Assembly: GCF_040549485.1 (NCBI RefSeq)
Contig: NZ_JBEPTK010000001.1
Span: 310,001 to 374,000 of the forward strand
Direction: 5' to 3'
From: Constrictibacter sp. MBR-5
GTDB lineage: Bacteria > Pseudomonadota > Alphaproteobacteria > JAJUGE01
Length of the DNA: 64,000 bases
Within the stretch, counting starts at the first letter, position 1, and every line of letters starts with the position of its first letter. Positions 61,395-64,000 of the stretch are shown piece after piece. Made by a program: the position numbers and the translations under genes. The notes beneath the pieces are model-generated. The model was not told where the DNA came from and ran no database searches. It worked only from the letters and a program-made list of their open reading frames with translations.

Positions 61395-63156
61395 CCGAGG
61401 CCGCCGCGGCGGTGCCATCGCGGTGGCCGCGCTGCTTCTGTCGGCGACCCTGCCCGGTGCCGACGCGCAGACCGCGGCACCGGCGGGCGGAAACGCCGAC
61501 GGCCCCCTGATCCTCGGGCCGGTCGGCCGGCCGCCGCCGGCCGATGCGGTGCGCGCGGAACCGCTGCCGGCCTTCGTGCCGACTCCGGTACTGCCGAGCG
61601 CAGGGCCCGGCGATTCGGGTGCCGACCTGACGGTACACGAGGTCAGCGGCGATCTCGGCGCCGATCTCTGGGCCGGCAGCGGTCGGGCCGACATCGCCCG
61701 GCTGATCGCCGACCTGCCGCCGCGGATCGATGCGCCGACGCTGAACCTGCTGGTCCGACGGGCGCTGCTGACCGAGGCGGTGCCGCCGCGTGGACCGGCG
61801 CCGACACCGGACATTCCGGTCCTCAGCGTCGCCGCGCTGGCCACCCTGGGCGACCTCGACGGCGCGTCCGTCCGCGCCGACGCCATCCCGGCGAAGGAGC
61901 GGACGGAGGACCTGTCGCGGCTCAGCGCGGACCTCGACCTTCTCCGGGGCGATCTCGATTCGGCCTGCGCCACCGGCGCCGAAGCGATCGCGAAGAGCAC
62001 CGACGCCTACTGGCAGAAGCTGGTCTCCTTCTGCCAGGTCCGTGAGGACCGGCGCGATCAGGCGGCGCTGGCCACGGACCTGCTGCGCGACCGGGGGCAC
62101 CGCGATCCCGCCTATTTCGCCCTGATGGACACGCTGCTCGGCTTCGACAAGGCGAAAATCTCGACGCTCCCCTCCATCACGCCGCTCCAGTTCGCGATGC
62201 TAAAGGCCGCGAAGCTGCCGCTGCCGCCCGATGCCGCGGAGGGTGCCAAGCCCGCCCTGCTCCGCGCCGTCGCCCAGTCGGACGAGATAGATCTGGCCGT
62301 GCGGCTGACCGCCGCCGAACAGGCGGTGGCGGCGAACGCGCTCGACCCGGCGATCCTCGGAAGACTCTATCTGCAGGGCGGCACGAGTTGGACGCCGGCC
62401 GCCCGTCCCGGCGCCGAGGGTATCTCGGCCGAGACGGCGGCGGAGCGCGCAGCGCTGTTCCGCTCCGCCCGCACCGCCACGGAGCGCGTACCGCGCGCCG
62501 GTGCGCTGAAGCAGCTTTTCGACGCGGCGGCGCGGAACGGGGTGCTGCGGCCCGTCGCCGAGATCTCGATGCCGCTGATGCGCGACCTCCGGCCCGCGGC
62601 GCATCTCTCTTTCTTCGCGCCCCAGGCGGTTCGCGCCGCCGTCTCCGCCGATGAGCCCGCCGTCGCCGCCGAGTGGTTCCAGATCGCCCTGCGCGAGGCG
62701 CCCGGCAATCCCCTTGCCGCAAAGGGTGCCGCAGAGGTGTGGCCGCTGATGATGCTGGCCGCCCCCGACACGGCTTGGTCCGACCAGCTGTTCCGCACCT
62801 GGTGGGACCAGCAGCTGGAATCGGACGCGGCACGGGCGGCGGAGCGTGCCGCAGCCTTCCTCGCCCTTCTGGAGGCGCTCGACACGCGGGTCCCGGCCCA
62901 GGCCTGGTCGCTGCTGCCGGCCGCGACGCCGCAACGCGGACAGGCGGTGCCCGCCCTGCGCGACCTCCGCGCCGCCGCCGAGAAACGCCGCAGGGGCGAG
63001 ACGCTGCTGCGCGCCGCCGTCGCGACAAAGGCCAATCCCGAGCGGACACCGGAATCCGCGCGGCTGCACGCCATCGTCAGTGCGCTGCGGACCGCCGGCT
63101 TCGGCAGCCATGCCCGCAGCTTCGCCGTCGACGCGGCACTCGGCCTCGGGATCTGA
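61375..63156 (+). CDS. Conserved exported protein of unknown function
   Basis: A 593-residue protein with a signal peptide (about residues 1-31: GGAIAVAALLLSATLPGADA). The mature part is Ala/Leu/Arg-rich, mainly helical, with TPR-like spacing (LSRLSADLDLLRGDLDSACA about residue 185, YWQKLVSFCQVREDRRDQAA about 215). The two Cys in this region could form a disulfide. Homologues are found upstream of xerD in Rhodospirillales and are sometimes annotated as antifreeze-like glycopeptide, which has no functional basis I can see. Probably a periplasmic scaffold or repeat protein. Confidence 0.8.
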   Translation: MSVSRADRGRRGGAIAVAALLLSATLPGADAQTAAPAGGNADGPLILGPVGRPPPADAVRAEPLPAFVPTPVLPSAGPGDSGADLTVHEVSGDLGADLWAGSGRADIARLIADLPPRIDAPTLNLLVRRALLTEAVPPRGPAPTPDIPVLSVAALATLGDLDGASVRADAIPAKERTEDLSRLSADLDLLRGDLDSACATGAEAIAKSTDAYWQKLVSFCQVREDRRDQAALATDLLRDRGHRDPAYFALMDTLLGFDKAKISTLPSITPLQFAMLKAAKLPLPPDAAEGAKPALLRAVAQSDEIDLAVRLTAAEQAVAANALDPAILGRLYLQGGTSWTPAARPGAEGISAETAAERAALFRSARTATERVPRAGALKQLFDAAARNGVLRPVAEISMPLMRDLRPAAHLSFFAPQAVRAAVSADEPAVAAEWFQIALREAPGNPLAAKGAAEVWPLMMLAAPDTAWSDQLFRTWWDQQLESDAARAAERAAAFLALLEALDTRVPAQAWSLLPAATPQRGQAVPALRDLRAAAEKRRRGETLLRAAVATKANPERTPESARLHAIVSALRTAGFGSHARSFAVDAALGLGI

Positions 63157-63160
63157 GTCG

Positions 63161-64000
63161 ATGGCCGAGGGCAAAGCCGCCCCCCGCGGACTCCCCAGGC
63201 GCGGCCGCCCACCCGGCCCGGCCGCCGCATTGACCGGGCGCGGCGAGGCCTTCCTGGAAATGCTCGCGGCGGAACGGGGGGCCGCAGCGAACACCCTCGC
63301 CGCATATCGGCGGGACCTCGCCGACTTCGGCGCCTTCGCCGGGCGCCGCGGGGTTCGCCCCGAGGACGCGCCCACCGACGCCGTCCGCGCCTACATGGCG
63401 TCCCTCGACGGCGCCGGCCTGTCGCCGCGCACCGCCGCGCGGCGGCTCTCCGCGCTGCGCCAGTTCTTCCGCTTCCTCTATGTCGAGGGCATGCGCGGCG
63501 ACGACCCCTGCGCCCCGCTCGACAGCCCGCGCCAGGGCCGCAGCCTGCCGAAGATCATCGCCGAATCCGACCTCGATGCCCTGTCGGAAGCGGCCCGCGC
63601 GAAGCCGGGGCCCGAGGGCGTGCGACTGGTCGCGTTCGTCGAACTGCTCTACGGCGCCGGCCTGCGCGTCTCGGAACTGGTCGCCCTCCCGGCCTCGCTG
63701 GCAGGCGCGCGCATCCCCCCCGTGCTCCTCATCCGCGGCAAGGGCAACAAGGAGCGCATCGCGCCCCTGAACGAGGCGTCGATCGCGGCGCTGGAGGCGT
63801 ATCGCGACGTCCGCGACCACTTCCTGCGCGGCCAGAAATCGTCGCCGTGGCTGTTTCCCTCGCACAGCGGCACCGGCCACGTCACGCGCCGCCGGCTGGG
63901 GCAGCTGCTCGACGAGTTGGCGCTGAAGGCGGGCCTCGATCCGGCGCGCATCTCGCCGCACGTGCTGCGCCATGCCTTCGCGACGCACCTGCTCGACCAC
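63161..64000 (+). CDS. xerD: Tyrosine recombinase XerD (3' end off the window)
   Basis: The visible 280 codons encode the N-terminal SAM-like core-binding domain (AYRRDLADFGAFAGRRG about residue 58, SPRTAARRLSALRQFFRFLY about 100) and most of the catalytic domain: GAGLRVSELVAL (first Arg, about 170), RGKGNKERIAPL (Lys, about 195), and SPHVLRHAFATHLLDH (HxxR, about 270). The second His and catalytic Tyr lie beyond the right edge. With its housekeeping context it is XerD for resolving chromosome dimers at dif with XerC, not a mobile integrase. Confidence 0.93.
   Translation, partial: MAEGKAAPRGLPRRGRPPGPAAALTGRGEAFLEMLAAERGAAANTLAAYRRDLADFGAFAGRRGVRPEDAPTDAVRAYMASLDGAGLSPRTAARRLSALRQFFRFLYVEGMRGDDPCAPLDSPRQGRSLPKIIAESDLDALSEAARAKPGPEGVRLVAFVELLYGAGLRVSELVALPASLAGARIPPVLLIRGKGNKERIAPLNEASIAALEAYRDVRDHFLRGQKSSPWLFPSHSGTGHVTRRRLGQLLDELALKAGLDPARISPHVLRHAFATHLLDH

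Noticed and set aside
63161-64000. Tyrosine recombinase as evidence of an integrated mobile element
   Set aside because: Sequence and position fit housekeeping XerD; no attachment repeats, excision gene or phage genes are nearby.

Overview
The window reads as chromosomal DNA of a high-GC alphaproteobacterium, most likely a Rhodospirillales-type organism. The grounds are the strong G/C bias at third codon positions, the xerD / aroK-aroB neighbourhood, a zinc-site-free HemB, an LdtR-like MarR regulator, several TRAP transporter sets, and a GTTC-N7-GTTC LexA-type box. Gene density is high and many starts overlap the previous stop (ATGA, GTGA, TTGA, TAATG). I saw no tRNA, rRNA, CRISPR array, insertion sequence or prophage.

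Layout. 1-5.5 kb: pentapeptide-repeat protein (cut by the left edge), a small membrane protein, a fused TRAP permease, ExoD-like protein, secF (without secD beside it) and a small exported protein, all on the minus strand. 5.5-11 kb: LdtR-like MarR regulator, a compact valine-degradation operon (acyl-CoA dehydrogenase, 3-hydroxyisobutyryl-CoA hydrolase, 3-hydroxyisobutyrate dehydrogenase), and hemB. 11-16 kb: two tandem paralogous GAF/PAS histidine kinases. 16-24 kb: msrQ, a GH15 / membrane protein / SDR operon, a Rieske protein with two tandem amidohydrolases, and a HEPN-like two-gene unit. 24-35.5 kb: DUF4126 protein, EmrB-type exporter, GNAT, enoyl-CoA hydratase, a tiny lipoprotein, cysteine desulfurase, alpha/beta hydrolase, zinc peptidase, an ArsR/permease metalloid-type operon, and a radical-SAM/UdgX DNA-repair pair with a LexA-type box in front. 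35.8-40 kb: RND efflux adaptor and permease.

40-44.4 kb is the most unusual part. A minus-strand operon encodes a 51-residue peptide that looks like a lasso-type RiPP precursor (W-x-x-P recognition motif, Thr at -2, Ala at core position 1, Asp at core position 9, C-terminal Ser). It is followed by a PqqD-like/TylF methyltransferase fusion, a glycosyltransferase with a helical C-terminal half, an HprK-like kinase and a stand-alone PqqD-like protein. No lasso cyclase (asparagine-synthetase-like) or B2 protease lies in the window.

44.4-64 kb is mostly housekeeping: ppdK, glyS, glyQ, an S49 peptidase, a small-molecule/RNA methyltransferase, a DUF2007 protein, polyprenyl diphosphate synthase, a complete DctP-DctQ-DctM TRAP system, a class A penicillin-binding protein, aroB, aroK, a conserved exported protein and xerD (cut by the right edge). 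All assignments are from reading translations and motifs; no database search was possible.
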